Shown piece after piece: positions 35,751-46,953 of a DNA stretch of 64,000 bases. The stretch comes from Tillandsia leiboldiana. Its lineage: Eukaryota; Streptophyta; Magnoliopsida; Poales; Bromeliaceae. The notes under the pieces are model-generated. The model was not told the origin of the DNA. It saw only the letters and a list, made by a program, of their open reading frames with translations, and made no database searches. Location: NCBI GenBank assembly GCA_029204045.2, contig CM055071.1:20911449-20975448 (forward strand), written 5' to 3'. The translations under genes were made by a program, and so were the position numbers. The number at the start of each line of letters is the position of its first letter. The stretch's first letter is position 1.

Positions 35751-36477
35751 GAATAGATGGTATCAGAGCAATAGGAATACGATGCCTAGGTTTGGCTAGG
35801 AACGAACCCTAGGATGACTTGTGTCTACGAAAGAGCGATGGGTAGTGTTCTAAGTCTTGAAGTTAAAAACAGAAGTTGTGGGTCGGTTAAACTGAAATCC
35901 ATCCATGGTATTGCAGTTATGGCTCGCACTAGGCGTGGTGTTGGTGGCAGGCGTGGAACTGGCATTAGTCGAGGGGGCTGCCCGATGGTAATCCTGATTT
36001 GGGTTGAATTCACATGTTTGCCTATGCGTCGGATTTAATAAGGAGTTGGAAACGTTGAAATATGATTCCAGTTTCTTGTGAATAGACAAAGTGGCATTCC
36101 TGACCACGTGATGGTTGTGACCTTTGGTAGAGGGTATATCATCGGCATAGAGACTGTGAAGGAAGGTATGTGATGTACCTTCAGTTGTGGGTTGTGTCCC
36201 CAACTAGTTGCTGGTGACAGACTAGTTGTTGACGACAGATCTGTGGTATTTCGCTTTTCTTTTGGTAAGCACGTTGGCTGCAGACAATGTACTGTCGAAA
36301 GAACTGAGGAAATATTCTGCCCTGTAATGGGGACTATCAGATTGGGTCTAACTGAGTAGCCTGAAAGTTGTCGACATTATGTGACTTATTGTCACTACTG
36401 CGAACCTGTTAGAGGCTTAATAGTGGATTAGTTAAGTTTAAGTTTCGGGGACGAAACTTCTTAGAAGTTGTGGGTAA
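35751..36477 (+). other. T internal domain 2
   Basis: 727 bp, near-identical to internal domain 1 with the same deletion ends. Primer site at 35758-35769; hairpin at 36440-36459. Confidence 0.85.
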
Positions 36478-39400
36478 TGTAGTAATCTAGAAAATTAAAG
36501 ACTTAAAATTTACTTTGGAATTTATAAAATTAGTAATTTTGGCAAAATTTGGGGACATAGTGGATCAATAGTGGCCCAGAAATATCGACTTTTGATCGGG
36601 GCCTGATCTCGAAAATCCGAGAGCACCATTCCGATCGTTTCGACGAAACATGAAAAGTTCATATTCACATGTCGGCGTTCCAACGGTCGGATCTTCCGCA
36701 AAATAGCGAAGAAGAAACGGGTCCCACAACTTAAGTTGTGAATAGTAATCCCTATTTTAAATGGCCCTTCGATCATCATCAGCCGTTTCACTATCTGGAA
36801 CCCTGACATAGGGGTATGAGTAGTCGAACCTAGCTAATTTCGACGTTCTGAGTGCAATCGCATTGACTGATTTCGCGTTTGGCGATCCGGGTGCATCGTA
36901 GTGCGTGCATCAGACTATAATTTGTCAAGTTAAATGGCCCGAGATTTTACTAGAGCGCCAAACTAAACAAACAAATATGCTACTTGACAGGTCTCGACGA
37001 GCCGGACGTCATGGCGAAGTCTGTTTCGCAATTCGTCGAGCGGATTATCTCAAAATGCGTGAAAAGCACAAAAATGGGGTATTTTCGCAAAAATGTTTAT
37101 ATTTTATGTACCAAAAAATTAGGGGACTTAAACACTAAGGTTCTGGGTGTATTTTACACATTCAGGAAGGACTTTGGAGTCTAGGTTAACTTGTACAAGG
37201 ATTAAGTTGCAAAGTTGCAAAGCTAGCATTAACTCCTAAGTGTCTCTTGGTCTCTATGGGTGAGTGCACGAGGGGTCAGGGGGGGAGTCCGAAGCATCAA
37301 CTTCCCTCTGTATCTCCCAGCCTAAGCCCTGAGTGCGGGGGTAAGCCAAGGAGCCACCACCCAAAGAGGCAACCCGAGAGAGAGAGAGAAGGAAAAGAGG
37401 CATGGAACCAACTTCAACCAAACTTGGATCTGGAGATCCTGTGGTGTTCCTCTGTGGCTGTAGAGCAACCGGGGTGATTGACGTGGCCGCGCGAAGAAGG
37501 GAGAAGGGAACCGGCTTCCTCCCATCTTCATCAACTCCGGCAAGGTGAGTTCCTTCAAACCAATGGTTGTTTGCACCCTATACCCATAGCAGTAGCTTAG
37601 TTAGGACCTAAGAATTTCCCCTGCCATGCCCGAGCTCCCCATGCACACTGGTTGGCCGGCGGGAACAATATCTCGCCGCAAACCTAATTTAGCTCCGTCG
37701 CGGTCGATCTCTTCAGATAATGGACCAAAATGAAAAATAAAATGATAGGTATGGACTGTAGGACATATAGAATATTTTTGCAAAGTTTGAGCAAATATGG
37801 CTGAGTATTCACGAAGAAAATCAAAACCCTAGTTTTCTAAAAAGTTGCACCTTGGCCGAGCTCGTTGCTCCGGCGCCGGCGACGCTTACCACCACCGGCC
37901 ACCTGCCAAGAACTCTTCTTGGGACCGAGGAGAGTCCATCCAGGCCATTGGATGCAACCCATGCAGCCCAAATGGGGACCGGCCATGAATGGCCCGAGCT
38001 TGAAGCCATTAATGGCGGCCGGCAATCCGGCGACCTCCGACGGCGGGGACAAGGCCAGACCTTCCTAAAAGCTTGCTAGGAAGCTTGTGGTGTTATTCCT
38101 TGCACCTTAAAATCAACCGTTGCAAAGTTGCCATTGTTGATGGAAGCTTAAAAAACCGAGCTTGCCCCAGCCGCGCCGCCGCCGTGTCCTGTCGCCGGGC
38201 ACGGGTCCAGGTGAGTTTGTTGTGTGTTTTAGCATCCAATTGGGCAAGTGGTTTGGACCCAGAGCCCCAGGTTGAGTGGTTACAAAATTCGAGGTTTGAA
38301 GCTATCTTCAACCTCGGATTTTCCGGCAACCGAGGCTATGGGAGGTTGGCCAAGATGATGAGAAAAGTTCCTGCAGTCTTTAGAAGCATTTCCCTCCATC
38401 TTGGGAAGCCCCAGGTGCAATGGTTGCAGAGAACAAAGCTGGGCATTGGTTATGTGTGTGTTGTGTAATTGGTGCACACCACCTGTTTGTGGAAATGCCA
38501 CAGTGAAGATTTAATAAGAATTTGGCTTTGATGTAAAAATAAAAGATGTCCCAAAATGTCCCATGAGCTTGATGCTCACTTCAGATCAAGTTGGATCTAT
38601 GTGGACTGATGTTTGGAGCATTGTGTGAGTTGATTGAGAGCAAGGTGTTGGATCTGAGAGATCCAATGAGCCTGGGTTGCAAATAGGGCAAGCCCAGTGG
38701 TTTATGAAGTATTTTAAACATGTAGTAACAGCAGAATTTTAATTGGCACCTTAAAACTAAAGATGTGGTGTTGTCAAGCTCTAGATTTAGTGTTTTGGTC
38801 CAGGGTCTGTTCTAGGCTGTTTGCAAAGCTGCGACAGTGAGTTCTTGACTAATTTGGGTTCACTGAACGCGATGCACATGTTAAAAATTGATTTTGATAA
38901 GCCGGAGAAACAAAAATGCTTTAAGGCTAGGTTAGAGAAGAAATTTATGCCCCAAAGTTTTCCTCGGGCTCCGTGCTGCCGCAAATGGGTGAGCACGGTG
39001 TTCAGCAAGATAAATGTCACCCGCTGGAAGTGACGGTTCGTAAAAATGAGCTTCCAGTTGAAAGAACGAGCGAAAACAGTGCTCAAATGACACTATTATT
39101 TAAATAATTAGAGGTTTTAAGTTGATCTGGAGAAGATCTGGGTTTATGTTAGGGTTAGTGGGACAAAGTTGATCCCTGATCATTATTTTGATTCAGGTTT
39201 ACTCGGTGACTCTGGTTCTGAGCATACAGTGGATACAGTTGTCGCCTGCAAAATGTCAGGTGGGTTTATCTTCGGTCCGGGCTTTATCATTTCGGCCCTC
39301 TGGGGTATAGTATTGGTTGGACCCCTGTCCTTGTAGCCTAGTTGATAATTTAGCCTGTCTTTCTTTTGATCACTTTTTGTTTTGCTATAAACATGTTTTT

Positions 39401-41215
39401 AGTCAACCCATGTTTTGTCTCCAAGCATCGCAGAGTCGCCGGAGTCTGTTCTTGTTTGATAGGGCGAAGGCATAGCTCTTCGAGGTTTGGATATAAAACA
39501 TGTTTTCAAAATTGTTTTCCTAAAATGATTTTTAGTTTTGCATGATTGATTCTCAGTTGCTTCCAGATATTATGACTCTATTCCTGGACATTTGCCATGC
39601 CTGATTGGTCATTAACTAGCTTGCACATTTATACTTGATTATCAGTATATCCTAATCCATGTTCTGAAGTTGTTGATTATATTCTGCATTGCACCCTTGT
39701 TGGGATTTTGGTCAATTCTAGTTGAATACCTGTTTATCAGTACTCCCTGGTTATCTCTGATCCAGACTATAGTAGTGGATGATTATTCCTGCATATGAGT
39801 TGAGATTCAGTTGATTCTGATATTGCATCCTTGATTGGATTGTTTCGGCTTGTTGTTGATCAAATGTTATGCTGCTAAACACATGATTTTATTAAATAAA
39901 TGTTTTTCCCGAGCTTCGTAGGGTCGCCTGAGTCTGTTCTTGTTTGATAGGACAAAGGTATTGCTCTTCGAAGCTTGGACCTAAAACTTGCTTTCAAAAT
40001 GGTTTTCTCAAAAACATGTGTTTAGTTTTGCATTATTGGTTAGCTTGCATGATTGGTCTTTAGTTGCTTCCAAATATTGTGACTTTAGTCCTGGATATTT
40101 ACTATACCTGATTTTCAGCACTTCTGATATATCTGATCCATGATTCATAGTTGCTGTTGATTGATCCTGCATTTGAGTTGAGATGTTGTTATCATATCAC
40201 TGTTGCATCCCAGTGGGGATTTCCCGGCTTGTTGCCGATTACCCGGCCAGTGGACCGAGAGCTTGAGCATTTGCATTTTGATCGCCCGCACCGTTGTACT
40301 TCACGAACATATCCGAGGTCGCTCCTCGTGCGCTTTGTTCTTTACCGGTAAAGTGGTTAGCAATAGCAACCCGTGACCCCGTGTGGGGGGGGATGTCAAC
40401 CAGGTAGTGCCAGGTGGGCAGTTTTGCCTGAGGTCTTGTGGGACCAATATGGTGGCTTGTAATTGGGTAATTTGATATATCATTTATTTGATGCATATGT
40501 TGCTTTTAGTCTGCTTTTATCATATCTCATGATTTCCTGGTTCCTGCTTGAATAAATTCTTTTATCATCAGCATTTGTTCAATATCTGCCTATACAGTTA
40601 CTCATCATGCTTAATTCAGTATTCATGATATCAGTAGACCTACTGATTGTTTATCCAGTTTACCCCTGCTGAGATATTGATGTATTTCCTTGTTGATTAT
40701 TCATTCGCTTCATAATCATGCTTACCTATTGTGATTATTACTATCCTCTAGTATTTTATGCCAGTAGGTACGATCTGCTATTTCTCGGCTCGTCGTGCCC
40801 ACTGGGATACATGTACAGTGTATCTCACACCCTCGGGTGACTATTTTTTAGGTCGATCGGGTGCTGGGATGTCGGGACGTGTTTGTTGAGGTTCCGTGTT
40901 AGATGTTGACCCTGGACAACCGAAAGTTCATGTATTATTTGATGTTAAAGAAAAGAGTTGTAATTCAGATATAAATAATTGAAAAGTCAAATTGTAATAA
41001 TTATTTCTAGTTGTTACGTAGTTAGTACTCTGATGTTTGTTGCCAAGCTAGTCGTGCATATATAGAAAAGGCTCAATCTCAAAGGGGATTTGGACTCTTC
41101 TATATATGTGGCGGTCTGTCATTGCCATGGCCGTTTTTGCGACTCTGATTTTAAAAGGAAAAAAAAAAAAAAAAAAAAAAATTTAGACACTGATTTTGAA
41201 ATTCGGGCCGTGACA
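36478..41215 (+). repeat. T LTR3, uninverted form
   Basis: 4738 bp, TGTAGTAATC to GGGCCGTGACA, followed by the TSD GCCCG. Its 3' third (from about 39763) runs in the forward direction and contains two diverged copies of a 400-450 bp unit (about 39370-39835 and 39840-40225), each with GTCTGTTCTTGTTTGATAGG and a small CTTCG hairpin. It ends with the terminal hairpin at 41057-41108 and poly-A. Confidence 0.9.
41057..41108 (+). other. Terminal hairpin of T LTR3
   Basis: CATATATAGAA pairs with TTCTATATATG, followed by TGGCGGTCTG. Inverted and forward copies also occur in LTR1 and LTR2. Confidence 0.7.
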
Positions 41216-41728
41216 GCCCGCCTATCAAAGGCTGCCACGTGTCCCCCGCGCCCGGTCCATGCACCCGCGCGGGTTCCGTGGACTGCGCCGCGTGCACCGG
41301 CCACTCCGAGGATGCCACGTGTCCCCCGCCCTGGTCCACGCACCCGCCGCGCCACCCCGTGGACCGCACTGCGTGAGCCGGCCAATCCCAGGCCGCCACG
41401 TGGCACCCAGCCGGTCCACAGCCTCCCCCATGCACCCGAAACCACTAAAAACTTCTGAGGGTCTGTTTTTGGGCATCCGGACTCAGAAAAATATAAGTAA
41501 ATAGCCGTTTTGAAGCATTTTTCCACGCTGAATCCGAATCCAGCCTCCGATCAGCCTGAAACCACTTCTAAAATTCGGCAAAAATAGCCGAAGGACAGGC
41601 TTGATCCAAAACCTCACTGAGTCCATCCAACACGTCCATTTGACGTGTTACGTGCCCGACACACCAATAATAGGTGTCTCACACCACGGATTACAGGGGG
41701 AAGCCACACAAAAGTCTAGGTCACTACA
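41216..41728 (-). repeat. H1 5' LTR, start of U3
   Basis: Begins on the minus strand with TGTAGTGA at 41728 and runs to the T TSD. It contains a GC-rich tandem of about 80 bp with a G-box CACGTG in each unit (41236-41241, 41316-41321, 41397-41402). Together with 20376-20549 and 10601-13342 it gives an LTR of about 3.4 kb. The ORFs here are not supported. Confidence 0.83.
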
Positions 41729-41733
41729 GTCAG

Positions 41734-42590
41734 AACGTGAGGGGAGCCCCGCGGTTAGAGCGGAATCGCGGTCAGTGCGATGTGGGTTTGTTGAGAACTA
41801 GGGATGTGAGCAGGTTTGAGGTATTTTCGGATTCCGTGGTGGGAATCGGGAAAACCGGTTTGGATGACTTGGGAGTTTCAATTTCTGGTTTGATGTCCTA
41901 TGTACTTATTGTACCTATCATTTGCATATGATACTTGTTTTATCCATTTTCCTTTCTATAGTTTTTGTCACTGACTCCCACCATGTGACAGGTTCGGGCG
42001 GGGACGGGGAGAGGGTTCGACGCTGGAGTGACTCGATTTTCATCATCCTGGTGACATTTTACTCCTCTCTTTATGGTCATTACATTCGATTGATATACTT
42101 GCATGAGATATGGATGTGATGTGATGTGACACCTTTGTGATGTGGATATTTGGACATGTGGACACTTTAGATAGATTGTGATATTTTGGATTTCGTTTAT
42201 TCTCGTTGGTGGATGCATATGGAATGTGGAGGTTTTCAAAGTGATAAAACGTTTGCGAAATATATTTTCAAACTGAGTGTCGGGTGGACACTATTTTAAA
42301 ACTTTGTGGTTTTATCCTTTCAACTTGGAGGTTGCCGAGTTGGCGATATTGTCATGTATGATTCAAAGGATTACTTATCTCTCTATTTAGCACTCTGTGT
42401 ATGAAAATTGGTTGTGGATGATGTATGTACTTTGCGTGACGCCGAGCATATACAGGGGAGACTCTGTCCATTTGTGTAGAGAGATTTTGTGTATGTGGCG
42501 GGTCTGGGTATGTACCGGGATAAAAATACTTTTTTTTTCAAAAAAAAATAGGGTTGTTTTTCGCTTTTAAACCACTCCCAGGGCATGACA
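41734..42590 (+). repeat. G3: 3' part of a gypsy LTR (outermost element)
   Basis: Homologous to the last third of the E1 and E2 LTRs: GTCACTGACT...GTGACAGGT, a GTCG-GTGGACAC block, the terminal hairpin (42445-42495) with TGGCGGGTCTG, and the end GGGCATGACA at 42590. No primer site follows, so it is a 3' or solo LTR. H1 inserted into it. The other part is off the left edge. Confidence 0.72.
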
Positions 42591-42984
42591 ACGCTTCGGC
42601 GCGTCGATAAGGGGATGAACATAGACGGAAAAACTGCTACCATCCTATTTGAGGAAGTTCGACTCAAAAGGAAGTAGTTGAGGATTTCCCGATAACTCTC
42701 TCCGAATCGTGCCGATTATTCAAATCGGCGATTATACGCGTAGTTCGAGGGTGTATAAATACCCGGACCATCGAAGAAAAAAAGGCCCTACAACCTTGTA
42801 AGCTAGAGGCCACCCCTGCTTTTCAATACCTTTCATACCTGCATTTACTGCTTTCCTAGATAACTTTATCGCATTTCCTAGGAGTAGATTTGTAATAACA
42901 ATAATTTTTGAATTTCGGAATTGTATGGAATTTCGGTAATTGGAATGAAATTGGTTTCTTTCGAAATTTAAAGAGGGTGCTATT
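42591..42984. other. Unassigned sequence with TATA-like site
   Basis: About 400 bp between G3 and the next gypsy LTR. TATAAATA at 42754-42761, preceded by GTG and followed by CCC, looks like a promoter, perhaps of another decayed LTR ending near 42899 (TTTGTAATAACA). No protein similarity was seen. Confidence 0.4.
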
Positions 42985-43979
42985 GTTAGATTTTTGAGAA
43001 TTTATTCCTCGGGTGGCTTTCACCGGGTTATTGGTGAAAGATAGCTTAAGGGATTGGTCAAATCCGTATTCAAATCCGGGGTGCGTGTTGCACCAGAAAT
43101 CGTGAAAAAGGGGATTTTCACGGGTAGGCGAGCTTTCTCCGTAACTGTTCGGACTAACTTTTGGGTGAGATCTTCAGTTGGAAAGGTCGTCACGTTGTCA
43201 GGCTCGTTAAACGGAGGACGACAGTGCAATCGAATCGCGAATCCGACTTGCGGATCTCCCGGAACGATACTTTTAAGTTATCGGGTCCGGGAGTGTGAGT
43301 GTGAGGACTTTTGGTATCCATTAAATTTTTTTTGGAGCATCGGGATCCGCGCTAGCGGTTACGGGACGTTATGGAGGTTTGGCATGCTTATCGAGAAAAT
43401 TTGGTAAAAATCTCTTATAAATATTATAAGATTTGGGACTTTATACTTACACAAAAGTTAAAGGAAAAATCTTAATTTTCGATATTTTTCCCAAAAAGAT
43501 TTTTAAAGATTAGATTTCTTCTTCGTCCTCGTCGTGCGTGCTGGAGACCGAAATCGAAAATGCCGCCATCATCGAAGACCGGATCCGAAAACACCATGGT
43601 TACCGGAGATCAGGGTCCCATCGTCTTCTTCCTCGTTTTGCGCACCGGCGATCGGTGTCGTCGTCTCCATCGTCGTCGCGGAGGTGGTGAGCGAAGTCGC
43701 TTGACGGTGAGCAGGGCCGCCGCCGTCGTTGCCCTTGTCGCATGGCCGCCGCCGCCGTGCTCTGTCGCCCAGTGCCTTGCAGCCCGCGCCGCCGCCGCGC
43801 GCGCTGCAGCCTTGCAGTCGTGCACAGGTGGCATGCGTAGCTGCGTGCGCCGCGTGCGCCGCGCGCTCCAGTCTATGGAGCCCGCGTGCCATAGAGAGCC
43901 GCTCGCGTGCCCAAGAGCGCACAGCCCGTGTGCCCTAGCGCGCGTCGCCCGCGTGTCCTAGCGTCGCGCCGCCTGCGCG
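42985..43979 (+). repeat. G4 gypsy LTR, 5' part
   Basis: Contains the U3 block shared with E1/E2 (GACAGTGCAATCG...CGGATCTCCCGGAAC, about 43217-43265), a perfect 8-bp inverted repeat CGTGAAAA/TTTTCACG near 43101-43122, a TATAAATA-type site near 43420, donor-like ACG|GTGAGC near 43706 and the start of a GC-rich repeat (CCTAGCG units). It is cut at 43979 by C2 and resumes at 50073. The exact 5' end is uncertain. Confidence 0.6.
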
Positions 43980-45233
43980 TGTTGGTTTTTATAAGGATCC
44001 ATAAGGATCTAAATAGGTACTATCAAACAACTAAAGGGAGGGTGAATAGGTGTAATAACAAAAATCACAATCTCAGTGCAAAATAAAAACCAATGCGGAA
44101 AATAAAAAACAGCACACCGAGATTTACGTGGAAACTCCAATCCAGGAGAAAAACCACGGGACCAACACGCAATAACAATCCACTAAGAAAAGAAGAATAA
44201 CAAGGTGATTACCGACTCCACGGACTCAAACCCCTCCTTCAAGTTCTTCGGATCTTGCACTCCACCAATTGCACGTCCACTGCACATGTTCGAATCCACG
44301 AACGCCACTTGAATCCACGAGCACCACTCGAATCCACGAGCACACGTTTCGAATCCACGAAACGCCTTCAACACATCGAATCCACGATGCCGATCGTTGT
44401 TTTTCTTGGTGATGATAATCCGCCAAATACTTAGATCAAGGATAGATCAGAAAACACCATCTAAGTATTCATCAATTTGATTCTACAAGAATTAGGAGTT
44501 TGGAAACCCTAGAATCAAATTGATCATTATAGATGAAGAAACATGAATTAATCGTGTTTTCCTTTCTTCTCTATATGTGGATTGATCGCTTTTCCGGATA
44601 CCCTAAAAGATGAAATTAGGGTCTATTTATAGGTTAGAAACCTTTGGAAAGAGATAAGCATCAAAAACTGACTTAACAAAATTTTTCCCGCACGACGATC
44701 CGGACTAGATTTGGCTGATCCGAACTGTCGTCTTTTTTCAGCAATTTTCCTGAAAAAACAGTTCGGGGTCCGGACTTGAATTTCCTGATCCGGACTGTTC
44801 ATGCGATTTCATCAAACACATAGTTCGGGGTCCAGACTGAAACAGGGGAGGTCCGGACTGGATTTCCGCATGAACTAAACTATGTTCGGGGTCCGGACTG
44901 GAATGGTCTGATCCGGATCCTGAACATCCAACTTGTCCAATTTTTGATTTTTAAGCAATGAAAACTTATCCAAGTGTTTCTAAACTACACAAATGTATTC
45001 GGATCACCAAAATTATTTAGTTAAACGTACCTGATCATTCCGAATCCATTTTCCTTGAGATTGATGTATATGATCCATAATTCTTCAACTTCAATCTTCA
45101 AGACTCAAAACACTGAGTGTCAACTTGAGCTCTTGTTGAATCTTCTCTGAGTCTTCGATTGCTGATTGACAATTTGATCACTTCAAGACTCCGACTCAAC
45201 TCACGAAATATGCCAACACAAAAAGCCGTAACA
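43980..45233 (-). repeat. C2 3' LTR (minus-strand sense)
   Basis: Contains CTATTTATAG (minus-strand CTATAAATAG) at 44623-44632, a run of CGAATCCACGA-type 11-mers (about 44290-44390) and four GTCCGGACTGGA-type repeats (about 44695-44930). Confidence 0.92.
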
Positions 45234-45246
45234 ATCCCCCCCTTTG
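45234..45246 (-). other. C2 polypurine tract
   Basis: On the minus strand AAAGGGGGGGAT lies directly before the 3' LTR start TGTTACGG, the standard plus-strand primer position. Confidence 0.8.
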
Positions 45247-46953
45247 GCAATTTCGTGACAAAACCCAAAAATACATAAAACACTCAAGACACTCATATTA
45301 AACCAAAAAATCGAAACTCAATGTCATCACCAAAACATTGACTTTCTTTGCGTGAAAGATCTAATAAATAAAAATACATTTTAACCAGTCCTAGAACAAA
45401 TTCTATGACTTAGGACTTGGAGTCTTAAAGTGATGTAAATCCTGCAAAACATAACTCCAAAAAAAATCAAAAGTCAGTCGTTAGAAATTAAATGTAAATC
45501 CTGCATTTGATTCGTCCTTTTGGTTCTTTTTATTTTTCGGCTCCTTTTTCATCAATCTTTTCCTTGTCTCTCTCTTTTTTCATCTCCCCCTATCTTGAGC
45601 ATCTCTTTTCATCATCTCTGTTCTCCCCATCCATCATTTCTGTTCTCCCCCTTTTTGTCACAAATTGTCAAACAGTGAATATAGACAAAAGGAAATCACT
45701 AACAGCATTAGTTCATAGAGAAAGAGGGATAAAAGCTCAGTTCCGGTATATAACAAAAACGCAGATTGCGTACCGGTACTCAAGAGCAAAAATCAAAAAA
45801 AATTTTGAAACAAATCTAAATTTTGAAATCTTTCAAATACCGATTTGCATGCCATCAAGAAAACAATTTAAGTGCTTGAAAATAATGAGATCGCATAGAT
45901 GTCATTCAACCCAATTAATTTCACAAAAATTAAAAAGATTTACTCCAAAATCATGAAAAACAAAGATAGATCATTATAAACCGTTTTTCATGTTATATAA
46001 ATCAAACACAAGTCATCAAAAGTAATCTAGAGATCCAAACTCTATCAAAATGTAACGGATTTACAAAGATGACTTACAGAGATTTCCAAATGACATCAAT
46101 TTGATTTCTACCCTTTCAAATTTGAGATAAACACTAAAATACCTAAGGGTGGCTCTTTGAGCATCTTTCAACTATCCCACCTTATACCAACCAGGAGATT
46201 GTTCAAAATATAAGAGCTTTGAATATGAATCTCCGAATGCTTCAACTAAAGATTTCAAAAATATTTTTCAAGCATCCAAAATATGTGGTAGCTTCACACA
46301 CAAACCGGACGACCGGGGTGGCAGCTCTTTCCAACATGTGGTGGTAGTTTTCACACTCCTTTCGGATGTAACTCTTTCCACATCTTTTTCATTCGTTTAT
46401 TTACCCTTGAAAAAATGCAATCTCTTATGTGAAAGAATTAAATCTCAAATTTTAGTCTATCGGTTGTCTCATGTTTATCACAATGAATTCACACAACCGA
46501 GATAGGTTAAGCACCTTAAGATCACACATGATTACAAAAATTTGATGAATATAAATATCAAAAACTCCTATAATGGAATATCTTCAAAGATTATGATTAT
46601 GGAGTAAAGTTGATAATTAATATGAAATTAAATCGGAGTGAATGAAAGTAAACCCCTTTTTATATTCAATGCACTAAGTCGCAATAATTCATTAAATCCC
46701 TTTTGTTTAAAAACAAAATATGAATACGACAAGCATTGAAATCATGTAATGCAAAGATCAAGATAAATATGAAAAGAAAACCGATCAAAGCATTACATAC
46801 AGTCAAAAGCAATTTAAAACTTAAGACAAGGAAAGATATCACCTTTCCGAATCCAAAATCATCGGATTTTGGGTTGTCTTGATTCATTATGGCCGGGAGT
46901 TGATGGCTTTGACTGTTGGTCCACCTTAGGTCTTTGCGTTGCAATGATCCACT
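45247..46953. other. C2 internal region without pol
   Basis: 1.7 kb of AT-rich sequence between the gag stop and the polypurine tract. No protease, integrase, RT or RNase H motif is visible on either strand. A 149-codon + strand ORF (45507-45956) is low complexity and unsupported. Confidence 0.65.

Larger units (their letters stand above)
20550..41215 (+). mobile_element. T: tandem non-autonomous gypsy derivative, LTR-INT-LTR-INT-LTR
   Basis: Three copies of a 4.7-4.9 kb LTR (20550-30198 with C1 inside; 30926-35750; 36478-41215) separated by two near-identical 727-bp internal domains. The outer ends carry the TSD GCCCG (20545-20549, 41216-41220), so the whole array sits in one integration site in the H1 LTR. 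The internal domains keep the primer site, the first gag codons, the end-of-pol hairpin and a purine tract, and nothing of gag-pol between. This fits a long-LTR derivative moved by enzymes of a relative, later made tandem by unequal recombination between its LTRs. Confidence 0.9.

Noticed and set aside
44290..44390. Short regular repeats in the C2 LTR considered as a CRISPR-like array
   Set aside because: The 11-bp CGAATCCACGA units have no constant spacing or unique spacers and occur in both LTRs of a plant retrotransposon.
45507..45956. 149-codon + strand ORF in the C2 internal region, considered as an env-like or unknown gene
   Set aside because: Low-complexity Ser/Phe/Leu start, no signal or membrane pattern that holds up, opposite strand to the element, no relation to other features.
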